Counted from the first letter of the stretch, positions 18,353 to 28,495 are shown. The stretch: DNA of 64,000 bases from Salinarchaeum laminariae (GCF_023204835.1 NZ_CP096270.1:2930907-2994906); one strand, 5' to 3'. Numbers and translations: made by a program. Notes: generated from the letters alone by a model not told the origin.

Positions 18353-19310
18353 TCCTAGTAGTTCACGCTAAATGTCTAACCTACTAGGAAGTGAAGCGGG
18401 ACGGATCGTTTGTGTCCAGCAAACTAGCCCGCTTCACTAGCCGCGTTGTTTCGCTCGCTCAAAAAGCCGTCGTCGGGACCCCAAATCCTGCTTTTCGACC
18501 CGGTGAGAACGGCTTCTCCGACTGGGTGATCGTGTCGATTCACGGCCTCAAGACGTATCTCGATCTTCCGTATCGGCGGCTGCTGGACGTGCTTCACGAA
18601 ATGCCGCGGATTGCCCGAATCCTTGACCTAGAGGTATCTCAGCTACCCGATTTTACCACCGTCTGTGCGCGCATGCAGGGACTGAAAATGCCGATCTTGC
18701 CGCTGCTGCTGCAGCTGTCGGCGGAGCTGCACGACACCGGCGAGATCCAGGTGATCGACGCAACCGGCATGGATCGGATCGCCGCGAGCCAACACTACGC
18801 GAATCGGACGAATTACACGTTCAGAGCCGTCAAAACGACCGCGTTGATCGACTGCAAAACTGGCGCGATCCTAGACTTACATTGTTCGATGAAACAACCG
18901 CACGATACGCAGATCGCGTGGCAACTGCTCACGCGAAACCTCGACAGACTGAGTGTACTGACTGCAGACAAAGGCTACGACTGGGAACTTCTTCGTCGAA
19001 GACTCAGTTCTGAGGGCATAAAACCGGTGATCAAGCACCGCGGATTCGGCTGGCACGGCGTCGCCAACAATGTATTGATCGATGATACGACCAACCACCA
19101 GCGGTCGAACATCGAAGCGACATTTTTCCCGCTCCGGCGAAAGTACGGCGAAATCGTGCGACCGAGAACGTGATTCGGACAATTCCGCGAACTCGTGCTG
19201 AAGTGCGCTGTCAGAAACGTCGAACTCGCGCTTATCGCCTCAAACGCATGAATTCAGGCGTCTAAAAAAGACTCAAGCCACTCACAAAGAGGTACACCAA
19301 CTTACTAGGA
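18353..19310 (+). mobile_element. IS5-type insertion sequence (about 958 bp)
   Basis: TCCTAGTA at 18,353-18,360 is mirrored by TACTAGGA at 19,303-19,310, bracketing a DDE transposase gene. Close to the left end TCCTAGTAG is also mirrored by CTACTAGGA (18,381-18,389). I see no clear target-site duplication. The right end stops only 8 bp short of the stop codon of the next gene, so the insertion sits just past that gene's 3' end. Confidence 0.65.
18391..19251 (+). pseudogene. IS5-family transposase inactivated by an in-frame TGA
   Basis: The frame carries a DDE transposase core: D in IQVIDATGMDR, D in LTADKGYDW and E in RSNIEATFFPLRRKYGE. It stops at a TGA at about 19,171-19,173, after ...IVRPRT. 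The same frame then continues with FGQFRELVLKCAVRNVELAL to a natural TGA at 19,249-19,251. The expected residue at the early stop is Trp (TGG to TGA), as in intact relatives that read RTW. So this is one nonsense mutation near the C-terminus, downstream of all catalytic residues. The start is a GTG. Confidence 0.75.
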
Positions 19311-19318
19311 GAGCCTGC

Positions 19319-20476
19319 TCAGTCCAGCACCACCCACGGCTTCGCCGCAGCATCGTACTCGCTGATCTTCCCACTGTGACTCCGCGTCTCCGCAGCCAAC
19401 ACCCCGACGTGTTTGAGCTGCTGCACGAAATTGAACAACACGTTCGTCCGAATCACATCCTTCCAGACTGCTTCCTCCTCGTACAACCGCGACGTGCGTC
19501 CAGCCTCGATCAACTCCCTGGCACGCGTCCGCCCTGCCTGCGTGCAGAACGTGCTGAGAAACACGTTCGGATACTCATGCACCAGTCGACGGAGCAAATC
19601 CGGGAACAAGAACGACGGGCCCTCCTTCCGCAACGCATCCAACAACAACCGGAACCCCGGGTGCCGCTCGAAACAGTTCCGCAGCAAAATCGCAAGCGAC
19701 TCACGTTCCTCCACAACCGTCGATCGCCCCACTGCTTGCTTCACCGCATCCAACTCCGCCAATGTCGACACACCCGATCCACGCAGCACCGTCGCCGCGA
19801 GATCACCCTGATCCGTCAACGAATGCCGATCACCACGCTCCAACAACCCCAACGTCAATGCACCCAGCCGAGCACCATCACCCGCCCCGAACCCGTACTC
19901 CTCAGCCAACACATCCACCAGCTCATCACCAGCCAATGGACCGTAACGGTCTACGGCAACCACAGGTGCAAGATAATTCAACGGTTGCGCAAGCGACAGC
20001 CGCATAATATCCCCACTAATATCGCCCCGACGCAACCGCACCGACAACTGCCCCTCAATATCCACTACTTGCTCGTGCGACTCAGATCTCGGAGGACTCG
20101 ACCACCGCGCCACTCCCGTCTCACTCGCCCCGATCACTCCAACCCCCTTAGACCGAAGCAAATCCGAATGCTGCCCAACCGTCTCCTCATCCGCAGCAAG
20201 ATACGACACGTGCGCCCCTTGCTGATACGTCAACGCCTGCCCAATCCCGCGAAGCAACCCACTCGACCCCTTCACCTCAACCGCAAACACACGATCCGCA
20301 TTCGTGAACCCAAGCACATCCGGATACCGCCCACCAATTGTGATCCGATGCGACTCGCACCGATCTAAAACATCCTCATACGTCGCCTCATGCGACCCTG
20401 GAACGTGGACCAGCGGCTCATAGCCTCGAGCATCCAACTCATCAACCACATGCCCGAACACAGCCGACTCATCCAT
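19319..20476 (-). CDS. PD-(D/E)XK-type nuclease with helical C-terminal domain
   Basis: The N-terminal 110 residues of this 385-residue protein show a restriction-nuclease active site: P52-D53 (GGRYPDVLGF), then E67-V-K69 (VFAVEVKGSSG) and a following helix with Gln80 (GIGQALTYQQGA). The remaining ~270 residues are helical, with a possible winged-helix stretch (LGALTLGLLERGD...LTDQGDLAA), and no second catalytic motif. Codon use favours G-ending codons (GTG, TTG, GCG, CGG), unlike the DISARM genes beside it but like the Cas-like genes at 48-51 kb. This suggests a separate origin. It could be a restriction enzyme or a nuclease partner of the RAMP locus. No methylase is co-transcribed. Confidence 0.72.
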   Translation of the reverse strand: MDESAVFGHVVDELDARGYEPLVHVPGSHEATYEDVLDRCESHRITIGGRYPDVLGFTNADRVFAVEVKGSSGLLRGIGQALTYQQGAHVSYLAADEETVGQHSDLLRSKGVGVIGASETGVARWSSPPRSESHEQVVDIEGQLSVRLRRGDISGDIMRLSLAQPLNYLAPVVAVDRYGPLAGDELVDVLAEEYGFGAGDGARLGALTLGLLERGDRHSLTDQGDLAATVLRGSGVSTLAELDAVKQAVGRSTVVEERESLAILLRNCFERHPGFRLLLDALRKEGPSFLFPDLLRRLVHEYPNVFLSTFCTQAGRTRARELIEAGRTSRLYEEEAVWKDVIRTNVLFNFVQQLKHVGVLAAETRSHSGKISEYDAAAKPWVVLD

Positions 20477-20579
20477 CCTAAAAAATCAGTCACTCCGAAC
20501 CCGTTTAGAACTAACCCAGACGCGTGTTCGTAACTGAGACTAGTGGAATGAGAAATGTTGTGCAGAACCTGATAAATTA

Positions 20580-20813
20580 TTACCGCTGGGTGAGTTCAGA
20601 TGCTGTCTCTCGAAGCGCAGAATACTGATTTCTTGCCCACAAAGAAGCAGCATCAGTGCCGTTAACGATCACCCCTTTCACACCCCAATCTTCGTAAAGC
20701 GTGATTCCAGCAGAATCGGAATCTCTCTGTTCTATCACCCAAGGAGCGTAAGGAATTCGTTCTTGAGTGATATAAGCACGTACAGTGTCAAACTCCATGA
20801 GCGCTGCGAGCAT
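20580..20813 (-). CDS. Small hypothetical protein, 77 residues
   Basis: The protein starts MLAALMEFDTVRAYITQERI and has a good beta-alpha pattern (YEDWGVKGVIVNGTDAA) and an Arg/Glu-rich C-terminal helix. The internal ATG at 20,795 is an alternative start. It stands alone between the nuclease and methylase genes. No family recognised; composition supports a real gene. Confidence 0.5.
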   Translation of the reverse strand: MLAALMEFDTVRAYITQERIPYAPWVIEQRDSDSAGITLYEDWGVKGVIVNGTDAASLWARNQYSALRETASELTQR

Positions 20814-20977
20814 ACCGCTGGTTCAGTCGAGCAACGCACAATGAGAGAGATGATCTACCGCTACAGTGTTGCCGATATTACTCCATTTTTGCAACTCTGA
20901 GCTGCAATCGGAGCCTGGCGATGCTGATTTCCACGGTCGGTTCGACCGGCGGCAGGTACTGTTGCCACGGGCAGTGT

Positions 20978-22246
20978 TCACCCCCGAAGTACGTCCTTCA
21001 GCAGTGCCGTGGCAAGGGCCTCCGCGACGAGCGGTGGCACAGCGTTGCCGATCTGTTCGTATCCGCTTGACCGTGGAACAGGAAATCGGAAGCTATCTTC
21101 GAATGATTGGAGCCTCGCGGCCTCCCGGACCGTGAGCGAGCGGGCCTCCGTGGGATGAATCGACATATGACCGTCCTTGGCAAGATGGGCGGTGATTGTC
21201 GAAGCCGGCTCCCGTGAAGCCTGTTTCGTGTACTGGTCCTCGAAGACGTCCGCACGATACGGATGAAGTTCATCATCGAGATTCGCCGAACTCCAGCCGG
21301 CCGATGCACCGAGAAGCTTGTAGAGGGTCAGATCGTACATGTTGTGACCCCTGCATGCGTGATCCGTGAGTTCCATGTCCGTTGGATCGGCATCGGGTAG
21401 TGCGTCTCGAACCCACTGCTGGTACTCTGAAACCGGTGGAATTGTGTACTCTTCAGCTTCGGTTGGCGGTTTCTCGCCGCTGGGTGATACAGGGGGGAGG
21501 TCGAGAATCGCATCGCCGACCGTCACCCACGGTTCCCGGTGATTGCTCTCGCCGCAGAACGAGCCGATCGAACGTGTGATATCGGCCCCGAAATCATCGA
21601 GCGTGCTCTGGTTGTCGTCTTTTCTCGCAGGAGTGAGTTCTCGCTCGTCGTCGTTTCGTGGCTTGCGGTGGGTGGCCCAGTGCTCGAGGATCGGATTGTC
21701 GATACCGCTCCGGTTGCCGATGAAAAAGAGTCGCTTCCGGCGCTGCGGGACACCGAAATCCGCAGCCTCAACTTCTCGCACGGTGACCCGGTAGCCGGCA
21801 TCTCGGAGTTCCCGCTTGATCCGCCTGACGACGTTCTCACCTGATTCCGTAGTCGCACTCCGCATGCCGGGAACATTCTCCATGAGCAACGTCTGAGGGC
21901 GGTAATGCTCGACGAAGCGGATGTACTCCTCGAATAGATAATGCCGGTCGTCGGTCAGTACGTGCTGTTCCAAGGAATTCATCTTGCTGCGCCCGACGAC
22001 AGAAAATGTCGGACAGGGTGGTCCGCCGGCAAGCAAATCCAGGTCTTCAACCGGAAGTTCCGGGGGTTCGATTTCCCGTATATCGGCGACCTCGAACTCC
22101 ACTTCGGGATGGTTCTGTCGGAACGTTGTGGCACATTCTTCCTTGCTATCGATGGCCCATAGAACGTCAAAGCCAGCCCGGGTGAGCCCTTCGGTAAAAC
22201 CACCAGCCCCGCTGAAGAGATCGATCGCTGTTGGCTCACCGGTCAT
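20978..22246 (-). CDS. DNA cytosine-5 methyltransferase
   Basis: This 422-residue protein has the C5-methylase motifs in order: SAM motif I DLFSGAGGF (from residue 9), catalytic Pro-Cys loop GGPPCPTFSVVG (~75-85), ENV motif LMENVPGM (~122), QRRKRLFF (~165), and C-terminal LTVREAARLQSF and IGNAVPP. The target-recognition region lies between ~190 and 350. The start is taken at 22,246 (MTGEPTAIDLFSG), not at the 22,306 ATG, because family members begin directly before motif I. It methylates cytosine at C5 in a target not deducible here. Gene position at the left edge of the DISARM genes suggests a role in self-marking, though it could be an orphan methylase. Confidence 0.9.
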   Translation of the reverse strand: MTGEPTAIDLFSGAGGFTEGLTRAGFDVLWAIDSKEECATTFRQNHPEVEFEVADIREIEPPELPVEDLDLLAGGPPCPTFSVVGRSKMNSLEQHVLTDDRHYLFEEYIRFVEHYRPQTLLMENVPGMRSATTESGENVVRRIKRELRDAGYRVTVREVEAADFGVPQRRKRLFFIGNRSGIDNPILEHWATHRKPRNDDERELTPARKDDNQSTLDDFGADITRSIGSFCGESNHREPWVTVGDAILDLPPVSPSGEKPPTEAEEYTIPPVSEYQQWVRDALPDADPTDMELTDHACRGHNMYDLTLYKLLGASAGWSSANLDDELHPYRADVFEDQYTKQASREPASTITAHLAKDGHMSIHPTEARSLTVREAARLQSFEDSFRFPVPRSSGYEQIGNAVPPLVAEALATALLKDVLRG

Positions 22247-22306
22247 GTGAGTTCTTTCGGTCGGGAACGATAATAGCGTGACGTATCCCCGAAAGCCATG
22301 TGACAT

Positions 22307-23243
22307 GGTTGGTCTCTAACTCTTTAGATGTCAGCCGAGACCAACGTGCCTGCTCATGACCGGCTAGCCAGATCTCCCGAACAGGAGTATGTATCCCGGA
22401 GAATCACCACTAATAGCATCCCAAGTGGCCGAATTGCTGTTGCTAAATACTGGCAAAATGTTTGTCATGCCCGACGACAATATGTTCCATCTCGAGAATC
22501 GGATTTCGTTGTTCGGCGGAGCGGGACTCATTCTTACAACCGGGATCATCTCCAACACATTGCCAGGACGGTCGGTGGTAGGATTGACGGCGTGTCCCAA
22601 CATATCGATTGTTCCGACGAGGTCCTGAATTTGCCCCACGAAGCGCCGGTGTTGGAAATATCAAGTACATCACCTCTTCCAGAAATCGCATGATGGCGAT
22701 GTCCTGATTGACAGTATATGTGTATGGGGCTCTAAGCACCCCTGTGTTGCCGAACGTGAAATACCGACGTCCACTCGGGCAACAGGAGGTGAAGACCGTA
22801 TACAGAATGAGACAAAATATCACGCGGCTGGATTTCCTCCCGCCACGCGGTGAGGCCGAGATCGTGGCAATTGGTGATCACGCCGACGAGGTCGCAAGAC
22901 TCGGTGTGTTCCTCGTCCTTGTATCGGTGACCCTGATTGCTGCCCACCGTTCGGAGGGTACTCTTGGCCTCATGGACCACCGGCATCACGAGACCAAGTA
23001 GTCCCTCGGGTTCACAGGGGGTGTCGGGTGGAATTCCCCGTAGATCGTCCCGCGGGCTGTTGCCCTGAGCAGTGCGAATATAGTCGTCTCGCTGCCCCGT
23101 TGCTGCTATTCAGGCGCTCCACGAACCCAGCTTCTGCAATCACTTCCGGGTCGCAGTCACCAACACAGTTGCTGGTGCTTTTTCGATCCGGATCGACCCA
23201 TAACGTGCTACATCGGACAATGCGACGGCCGTCTCATAGCGGG
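22307..23243. other. 940-bp stretch of decayed sequence between methylase and helicase genes
   Basis: No frame is intact. On the minus strand several short frames read like protein (DLVGTIDMLGHAVNPTTDRP and EMIPVVRMSPAPPNNEIRF at 22,400-22,640; HDLGLTAWREEIQPRDILSH near 22,830-22,890), but each is broken by stops or frameshifts. On the plus strand 22,328-22,693 (121 codons) is open. I favour one or more decayed minus-strand genes lost from the same operon, but cannot identify them. Confidence 0.35.
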
Positions 23244-26201
23244 CTAGGCGCCTATCACGACCGCGACATTGACCAGCTCGGGTTCGTCAGGAACGACCTG
23301 CTCGTCGATCTCCAGCTGCTGGAGCTCCGCATCCCGTTCCTGCTCCAGATCACCTATCTGGCTTCTAATCCGGTTGATCTCGGGGGTCATGTCCGTATCC
23401 TCCTCGCGGTCGCGCTCCTTTCTTGCTTCGAGGCGTTCCTGAAGCTCGGCGATCTTGCTCTCGAAGTATTGCTCGGTGTGCTCGCGTTTGATCGCGACCT
23501 CCCGTGATCGTTCCGCTGCTGCCTCATCGGCCACGTCGGTGACGAGCTCCCAGGCGCGATCTTCTGCCCGAGTCATGAGCGACTCGGCATTCTCGGAAAC
23601 TGGATCGATCCCGCTGAAGGAGCCAGCGTTCTCGGGTGGGATCCCCCCGACAAGCTCGATTTCGTCTGTCTGCACGGTCCCTTCGGGCGTAACGTAGATC
23701 TGCTGCAAACGCTCCGTGACGGTTTCACCGCTACCGGAGAGATAGCGGAGGCGGAAGTTGCAGAGAAGGCCCGGGGTGTTCATCGCGTCGGCGCTGACCT
23801 TGATGGCGGTCTCACCGTCGATCTCTCCGGAACCCACTGTAAACTCCACGATTCGCTCGATAAGGGGATGATCCGGGGCAATGAACTCGATATCGTCCTT
23901 TTCAACGGCGATCTCCCGGGTGAACGTGGCTCGCTCGTAACGATCGTCTACCTGACCGCCACTGATGGCCACCGGGACATCCAGCCGGAACACGTCCCCA
24001 CCCTCACGCACCGGGCCCGGGTGGGCGCCCCGGAGTTCGCCGCCAAACTCCTCAAAGAACGAGCGAACGAGCGTCCTGACGTCATCCTCGCTGATTGATT
24101 CTTCGCGGCTGCGTTCAAGCACATCCAGGATCTCACCGTCCTCCGCGCTCAGATCGAAGCGATCCCGGATCAGGAAATCGTCCTCTATCCTGCGGATGGC
24201 GTCCTTCTGCTGCTCGATCTGCCGGTCAATGTCTGCGGCGACCTCACTGGCCGAATTATCGCTTTCGACGGCAGACATAATCTGGGACTCCAGATCGAAA
24301 TCGTCGAGGACGAGTCCCAGTACGTCGGAGTTCATCCCGAGGGTCATCTCGATTTCGTCGATCTTCTCGAGCAGAAGCTCGAGAATTTCGCTCTCGCGGG
24401 TATTCTCGACGAACAGGTTTCTGATCTGGACGGTCTGGTCCTGCCCGTACCGGTGCAACCGGCCAATTCGTTGATCGATCCTGGTTGGGTTCCACGGGAG
24501 GTCATAGTTGACCATGATATGGGCGAACTGCAGATTGATCCCCTCCCGGGCCGCGTCCGTCGCCAGCATTACATTTGCCTCCTCCCGGAATTTCTCCATC
24601 TGCTCGCGACGCTGCGTCGTTCCGAGGTCCCCGTAGATTTCCGCAACGTCCATGTCGGCGAAGATCCGGTCACGGAGGTACTCCAAGGTGTCCGTGTACT
24701 CCGTGAAGACCAGGATTTTCTCTTCTGGATCCTGCTTCAGGACGCCGTCGATGTACTTCTGGAGCTCCTCGGCCTTACGGTCGGTTTCGATTGACTTTGC
24801 CTGCTGGTGGAGCTCACTAACGATCTCGTACTCCTGTTGGAGCTGTTCCTCGTTCCGGGCCACGGAAACCGTGCCGAGCTCTTCCTCGAGGCGCTCCCGC
24901 TGGACATCGGTTAGCAGTTCCGGATCCTCGCGGTACTGGGGGAGCAGGCTTCGGACTGCCTGTGAGAGATCATCGGGATCTTTCCCGCCGGCCTGGATGG
25001 CCTGCTTTCGTTTTTCGAGCGACTTCTGGATGGCGTAGATACTGGAGACCAGTCGTTTCTGGTAGATTGCCATTGCAAATCCAACGGCAGTACTGTCCTC
25101 CCGCCCTGCGAGATCGTAGTTTTCAGTGATGTAGTCGGTGACGGCCTCGTAGAGCTTGCGTTCCTCTTGAGAGAACTGAACCGGCAGCGTCTCGATGTTC
25201 TTCTCCGGGAACATCGGCGTCCCGTCGGTCTCGTACATATCCTCCTTAAGCCGGCGTATCATCAGATCCTCGAGTCCGTCCGGAGTGATATCGTGTTCAT
25301 CGCGGAAGCGATACCGGTCAAGCAGCTGAAGCATGAAGAAGAACTGGTCGGGTTTTCCCTTGTGGGGTGTCCCGGTCAGGAAGATCAGCCCGTCCGAATT
25401 CTCCGAGACGGCTTCCCCGACGCGATAGCGCTCGGTCCGGTCCATGTTGCCCTCACTGTCGCGCCTGGCAGTGAGATGATGTGCCTCGTCAAAAACAGCA
25501 ATATCCCACTCCGCGTCGAGATTTTTCAGCGCGGCCAGCATGTCGTCCTGCTTTGCAAAGTCGATCGAGGTGATGATCCGGTCGTCTTCCTCCCAGATAT
25601 TGGCCGATGGTGTGGCCTTGCGTTTCGCCTCGACATACTCCCGCTCATAGACCATGTACTCACGATCGAACTTCTCGCGCATCTCGGCTTGCCACTGCTC
25701 GGTCAAGGGTGCTGGCGTGACGATGAGAACCCGGCTGGCCCGGTCTCTGGCGATCAGTTCCTCGATCACGATTGCAGCCTCAATGGTTTTTCCAAGGCCG
25801 ACCTCGTCGCCGATCAGGTAACGGTGATCGTAAGACGTGAGGATCTCGTAAGCGGCCTGGACCTGGTATGGCTCGATGTCGATCCGGCTGCCAGAGAGGG
25901 CAACGAACCGGTCTTCGGGTCGGGTAAGATCGAGCTCTGCAGCCTGCTGCAGGAGATCGAAATGGCTGGGCTTGCCGAACTCACTCTTGGCTATCAGTTC
26001 GGAACCTGTGTCGATTCTCTGGATTGGCAAGGCGGTCGGCCGCGTCTTCGGGCCCTCCTCGGTATGGATATGGAGCAAACAGGGATTGCCGTCGCGGTGG
26101 TCGACTTTGGATATCTCACCATCTCCCCCAGGAAAGCTAACTCTGTCACCGACGTCGAAACCGCATTCGCACGAACTCACTGTCTGGCACAGACATGGCA
26201 A
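23244..26201 (-). CDS. drmD: DISARM DrmD: SNF2-family helicase
   Basis: In this 985-residue protein an N-terminal domain (~10-60, FDVGDRVSFPGGDGEI) precedes the SNF2 core: LIGDEVGLGKT (~130), DEAHH (~235), FLTGTPHKG, and in lobe 2 ATDAAREGINLQ and QRIGRLHRYGQ (~575). A long coiled, charged C-terminus ends at ~985. This is the RapA/HepA-like architecture of DrmD, the marker of class 1 DISARM, an ATP-driven translocase acting with DrmA/B/C and the methylase on foreign DNA. The N-terminal cysteines (CLCQ...CECG) may bind metal. A truncated relative lies at 31,562-31,940, directly after drmMI, which suggests this copy is a second acquisition or a relocated gene. Walker A and DEAH boxes look intact. 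Confidence 0.85.
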   Translation of the reverse strand: MPCLCQTVSSCECGFDVGDRVSFPGGDGEISKVDHRDGNPCLLHIHTEEGPKTRPTALPIQRIDTGSELIAKSEFGKPSHFDLLQQAAELDLTRPEDRFVALSGSRIDIEPYQVQAAYEILTSYDHRYLIGDEVGLGKTIEAAIVIEELIARDRASRVLIVTPAPLTEQWQAEMREKFDREYMVYEREYVEAKRKATPSANIWEEDDRIITSIDFAKQDDMLAALKNLDAEWDIAVFDEAHHLTARRDSEGNMDRTERYRVGEAVSENSDGLIFLTGTPHKGKPDQFFFMLQLLDRYRFRDEHDITPDGLEDLMIRRLKEDMYETDGTPMFPEKNIETLPVQFSQEERKLYEAVTDYITENYDLAGREDSTAVGFAMAIYQKRLVSSIYAIQKSLEKRKQAIQAGGKDPDDLSQAVRSLLPQYREDPELLTDVQRERLEEELGTVSVARNEEQLQQEYEIVSELHQQAKSIETDRKAEELQKYIDGVLKQDPEEKILVFTEYTDTLEYLRDRIFADMDVAEIYGDLGTTQRREQMEKFREEANVMLATDAAREGINLQFAHIMVNYDLPWNPTRIDQRIGRLHRYGQDQTVQIRNLFVENTRESEILELLLEKIDEIEMTLGMNSDVLGLVLDDFDLESQIMSAVESDNSASEVAADIDRQIEQQKDAIRRIEDDFLIRDRFDLSAEDGEILDVLERSREESISEDDVRTLVRSFFEEFGGELRGAHPGPVREGGDVFRLDVPVAISGGQVDDRYERATFTREIAVEKDDIEFIAPDHPLIERIVEFTVGSGEIDGETAIKVSADAMNTPGLLCNFRLRYLSGSGETVTERLQQIYVTPEGTVQTDEIELVGGIPPENAGSFSGIDPVSENAESLMTRAEDRAWELVTDVADEAAAERSREVAIKREHTEQYFESKIAELQERLEARKERDREEDTDMTPEINRIRSQIGDLEQERDAELQQLEIDEQVVPDEPELVNVAVVIGA

Positions 26202-26283
26202 GCTGTATTAACACCTTTGCCCGGGCGGGTTGTGGATGATTTCCGCACAGTCGATACCCCGGCGGTAAGAACGCACAAATGGG

Positions 26284-26439
26284 ATGATGCAACAGGTTGT
26301 GTCGTTGAACCTACAGGACCGGCTGGATGAACTCATCGGAGAGAGATTCCCAAGTCGTAGACGGTTGCTCGAAGCAAGATCGGGGCAGTTTATCTGCCAG
26401 AGGAAAAACGATCTGGAGCGCAAGCACGGCGACATCTAG
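26284..26439 (+). CDS. Possible 51-residue ORF
   Basis: The ATG frame reads MMQQVVSLNLQDRLDELIGE and then a basic tail to TAG. It could be a tiny helical protein (anti-toxin-like in shape) or the start of a decayed gene. It is divergent from drmD, with about 80 bp between them. No RBS or TATA evidence is strong. Confidence 0.2.
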   Translation: MMQQVVSLNLQDRLDELIGERFPSRRRLLEARSGQFICQRKNDLERKHGDI

Positions 26440-26459
26440 GCGGCGACGGGAACGCTGGG

Positions 26460-26985
26460 GATGTCCACAATAAGGCTGCCGAAGATGCCGTTGAGGTCGA
26501 TCACGAAGAGATCTAGGATGGCAAGCGAACGATCCTCATTGAACTCCCGATGGCCGCCGATCTCGAGGACTTCATTGCCATCGGCATCCTAGAGATCTTA
26601 CTCTTCAATGAAGCACAGCCCCAGCTGATTCTTGACCGGAAGATCGTATCGACCGGAGCAGCTGTACAAGAACAAGCGGATCCAGATCCGGCTCTATGGC
26701 CGCAACCTCGAGAATCTCGGGTTCGGAAAGGAGAATCTCCTGCTGACGATCCTGACCCACGGCCTGGAACCGGAGGGGGACGTCGCCAAACAACTTCAGA
26801 TGTTTCTGTTCAGGCGAGAAGCGACATCAGCTCCAGCAAGATTCTGCTGTGTATGTTCACTACATCTGCTATAACCGGTCGGCCTACGAGGATGATCTTG
26901 ACTGGGCGCTCGGCTACTGGCGAGGTGCTCGAGATCCAGTCCACACGAGAAAAATCGCCCAAGTGTCGGGTCTGATAATTATCGA
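26460..26985 (+). pseudogene. Frameshifted relic of an unidentified gene
   Basis: Coding-like segments follow one another in different plus-strand frames: RTILIELPMAADLEDFIAIG and ILLFNEAQPQLILDRK, then NKRIQIRLYGRNLENLGFG and THGLEPEGDVAKQLQMFLFR, then NRSAYEDDLDWALGYWRGAR with a final stop near 26,985. The jump between frames without starts means at least two indels. The protein is not recognised. It lies between drmD and the Nmad3 gene and fills most of the 26,202-27,089 gap. Confidence 0.35.
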
Positions 26986-27089
26986 ATAGATATCGGAATT
27001 TGCGGTTGTAGCCAGGACCGACCCGGTTCAATTCCGTTACTGTTGGCCGGGCCACATGATTTTTCAGTGTCTCCAGAGACCTGGGAATT

Positions 27090-28370
27090 ATGAAGTCGGT
27101 TGCAATCAACGTTGGAGCAAATTCGAAGCACCCTGGTGGCAGAGGCCCGATCTATGCCGATGGTTCCTTCGAGTATATCCCGATCCCGGAGAGTCACTCG
27201 ACGGTCCGGAAGCCAACCTACGACAGCCTTGGAATCGATGGCACTCGCCCAAATCACGCTGCTGAGAGGGCTGTACATTTCGATCCGGAATTCCCGGAGT
27301 ACAGCCTCGGTCGTGAGTATACTTACGGCGATCGACACTCCCCCAAGACCGACCGGCTTGCAGAACTGGAGACGGGAGATGTCCTGTTCTTCTACGCTAC
27401 ACTGGACCACGCAAGCGATGATAGCCCTCGCCGGGACTGGATCAACGAGGATTGGGGCGCTTACATCATCGGTCACTTCACGCTCGAGCGGGATCCGATC
27501 TCGCGAGAGGAGTACGAGAATGCCCCGCCCGAACTTCGCGAACGCCTCCAAGGGAACGCACACGCCCGCAGACCAGAGTTCGATGCAGAGTACATCGTGC
27601 TGGGCGACAGGGAGAAATCGGCCCTGTACCGGACACCAGTGCCGCTCAGCGGCAAGGAGGGAACGGAGCCAAACGAGTTCGTCACCGAACATTCCGGTGA
27701 CCCCGGTGGCGGTCCGTGGTATCGCCGACCGCTCACGTTCGATGAAAGCAGCACCGAGCGCCTTCTCGAGGCACGCGAAGAATATCACCGAGCCGATCCA
27801 GCAGGACCGGCAGTCCATTCCCGTGAATCAGTCGAAGCTGTGGAGCTTGGCGAAGGAGGGCAGCTACAGTTTTTCTTTCACTCGGCCCAGTCCGAACTGC
27901 CGGTCCGTGCGGCGGCGGAGCTGGGTAAGACGGAACCCCACATCGAGAAACGAGCGGAGAACTACTGCAACGAGTGCTACCAGCCGAATATTCGGTCGTT
28001 CCTTAACGACAACAGCCGTCGGTACCTCCTCCTGTTCACACGGTGTCGGAATAGTGATCTTGGGGAACACGACGATCGGCGGTACGTTGTCGGATACATT
28101 GATAAGGAAGAGAAGCTGGATATGGGAGATCACCTTGCGGTGCGTGGCGACACCAGGCTCGTATCGTTCGACGATGCCGTCCCACTGGCCGATCTCGTGG
28201 ATTCCCATCGCTCGGTGCGGGTGGAGATCCTCGATTCGGACACAACACGGCAGGCAGTGGAGCAACTCGATAACGGGGAAAATCGCCTGGATGACTGTCT
28301 GGATGAGCTTGATCGACTGGAGAGCTTCAACACGGATGATGTCCCACCACCATCCGGCACCGGGTGCTGA
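27090..28370 (+). CDS. Nmad3-domain protein (nucleotide-modification-associated domain 3)
   Basis: This 426-residue protein begins with the Nmad3 hallmark, INVGANSKHPGGRGPIYADG followed by FEYIPIPE. It continues through a beta-rich domain with DVLFFYATLDH and YIIGHFTLE up to about residue 235. A C-terminal part (~260-426) follows, with a Cys-containing NYCNECYQPN segment and LGEGGQLQFFFHS. Nmad domains were described by comparative genomics next to DNA-base-modifying enzymes; they are predicted to take part in base modification or its recognition. Here it sits inside a DISARM island with two cytosine methylases, which agrees with that idea. Biochemical activity is not established. The ATG at 27,090 directly precedes the hallmark motif. 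Confidence 0.72.
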   Translation: MKSVAINVGANSKHPGGRGPIYADGSFEYIPIPESHSTVRKPTYDSLGIDGTRPNHAAERAVHFDPEFPEYSLGREYTYGDRHSPKTDRLAELETGDVLFFYATLDHASDDSPRRDWINEDWGAYIIGHFTLERDPISREEYENAPPELRERLQGNAHARRPEFDAEYIVLGDREKSALYRTPVPLSGKEGTEPNEFVTEHSGDPGGGPWYRRPLTFDESSTERLLEAREEYHRADPAGPAVHSRESVEAVELGEGGQLQFFFHSAQSELPVRAAAELGKTEPHIEKRAENYCNECYQPNIRSFLNDNSRRYLLLFTRCRNSDLGEHDDRRYVVGYIDKEEKLDMGDHLAVRGDTRLVSFDDAVPLADLVDSHRSVRVEILDSDTTRQAVEQLDNGENRLDDCLDELDRLESFNTDDVPPPSGTGC

Positions 28371-28495
28371 TCTGGACTGACACGATACCGTCTTCACGAT
28401 TGTCCTCGGCCGCGACTTAGACAGGCATTTGCAATTTTCCAGCTACGTTCTTCCCGCCACAGGGTATTTCGGTTAGCCATCCGGTGACATCTCGC

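Noticed and set aside
12150-19251. TGA recoding (Trp or selenocysteine) to explain in-frame TGAs in the Mre11-like and transposase genes
   Set aside because: TGA ends many intact genes here (drmA, the Cas7-like gene and others), and TGG is used freely for Trp. Simple nonsense mutation is more likely. No SECIS-like hairpin was seen.
27100-28380. Long overlapping plus-strand frame (426 codons) within the Nmad3 gene
   Set aside because: It is Ser/Arg/Thr-rich, without the acidic bias, and the frame starting at 27,090 has the Nmad3 motif.
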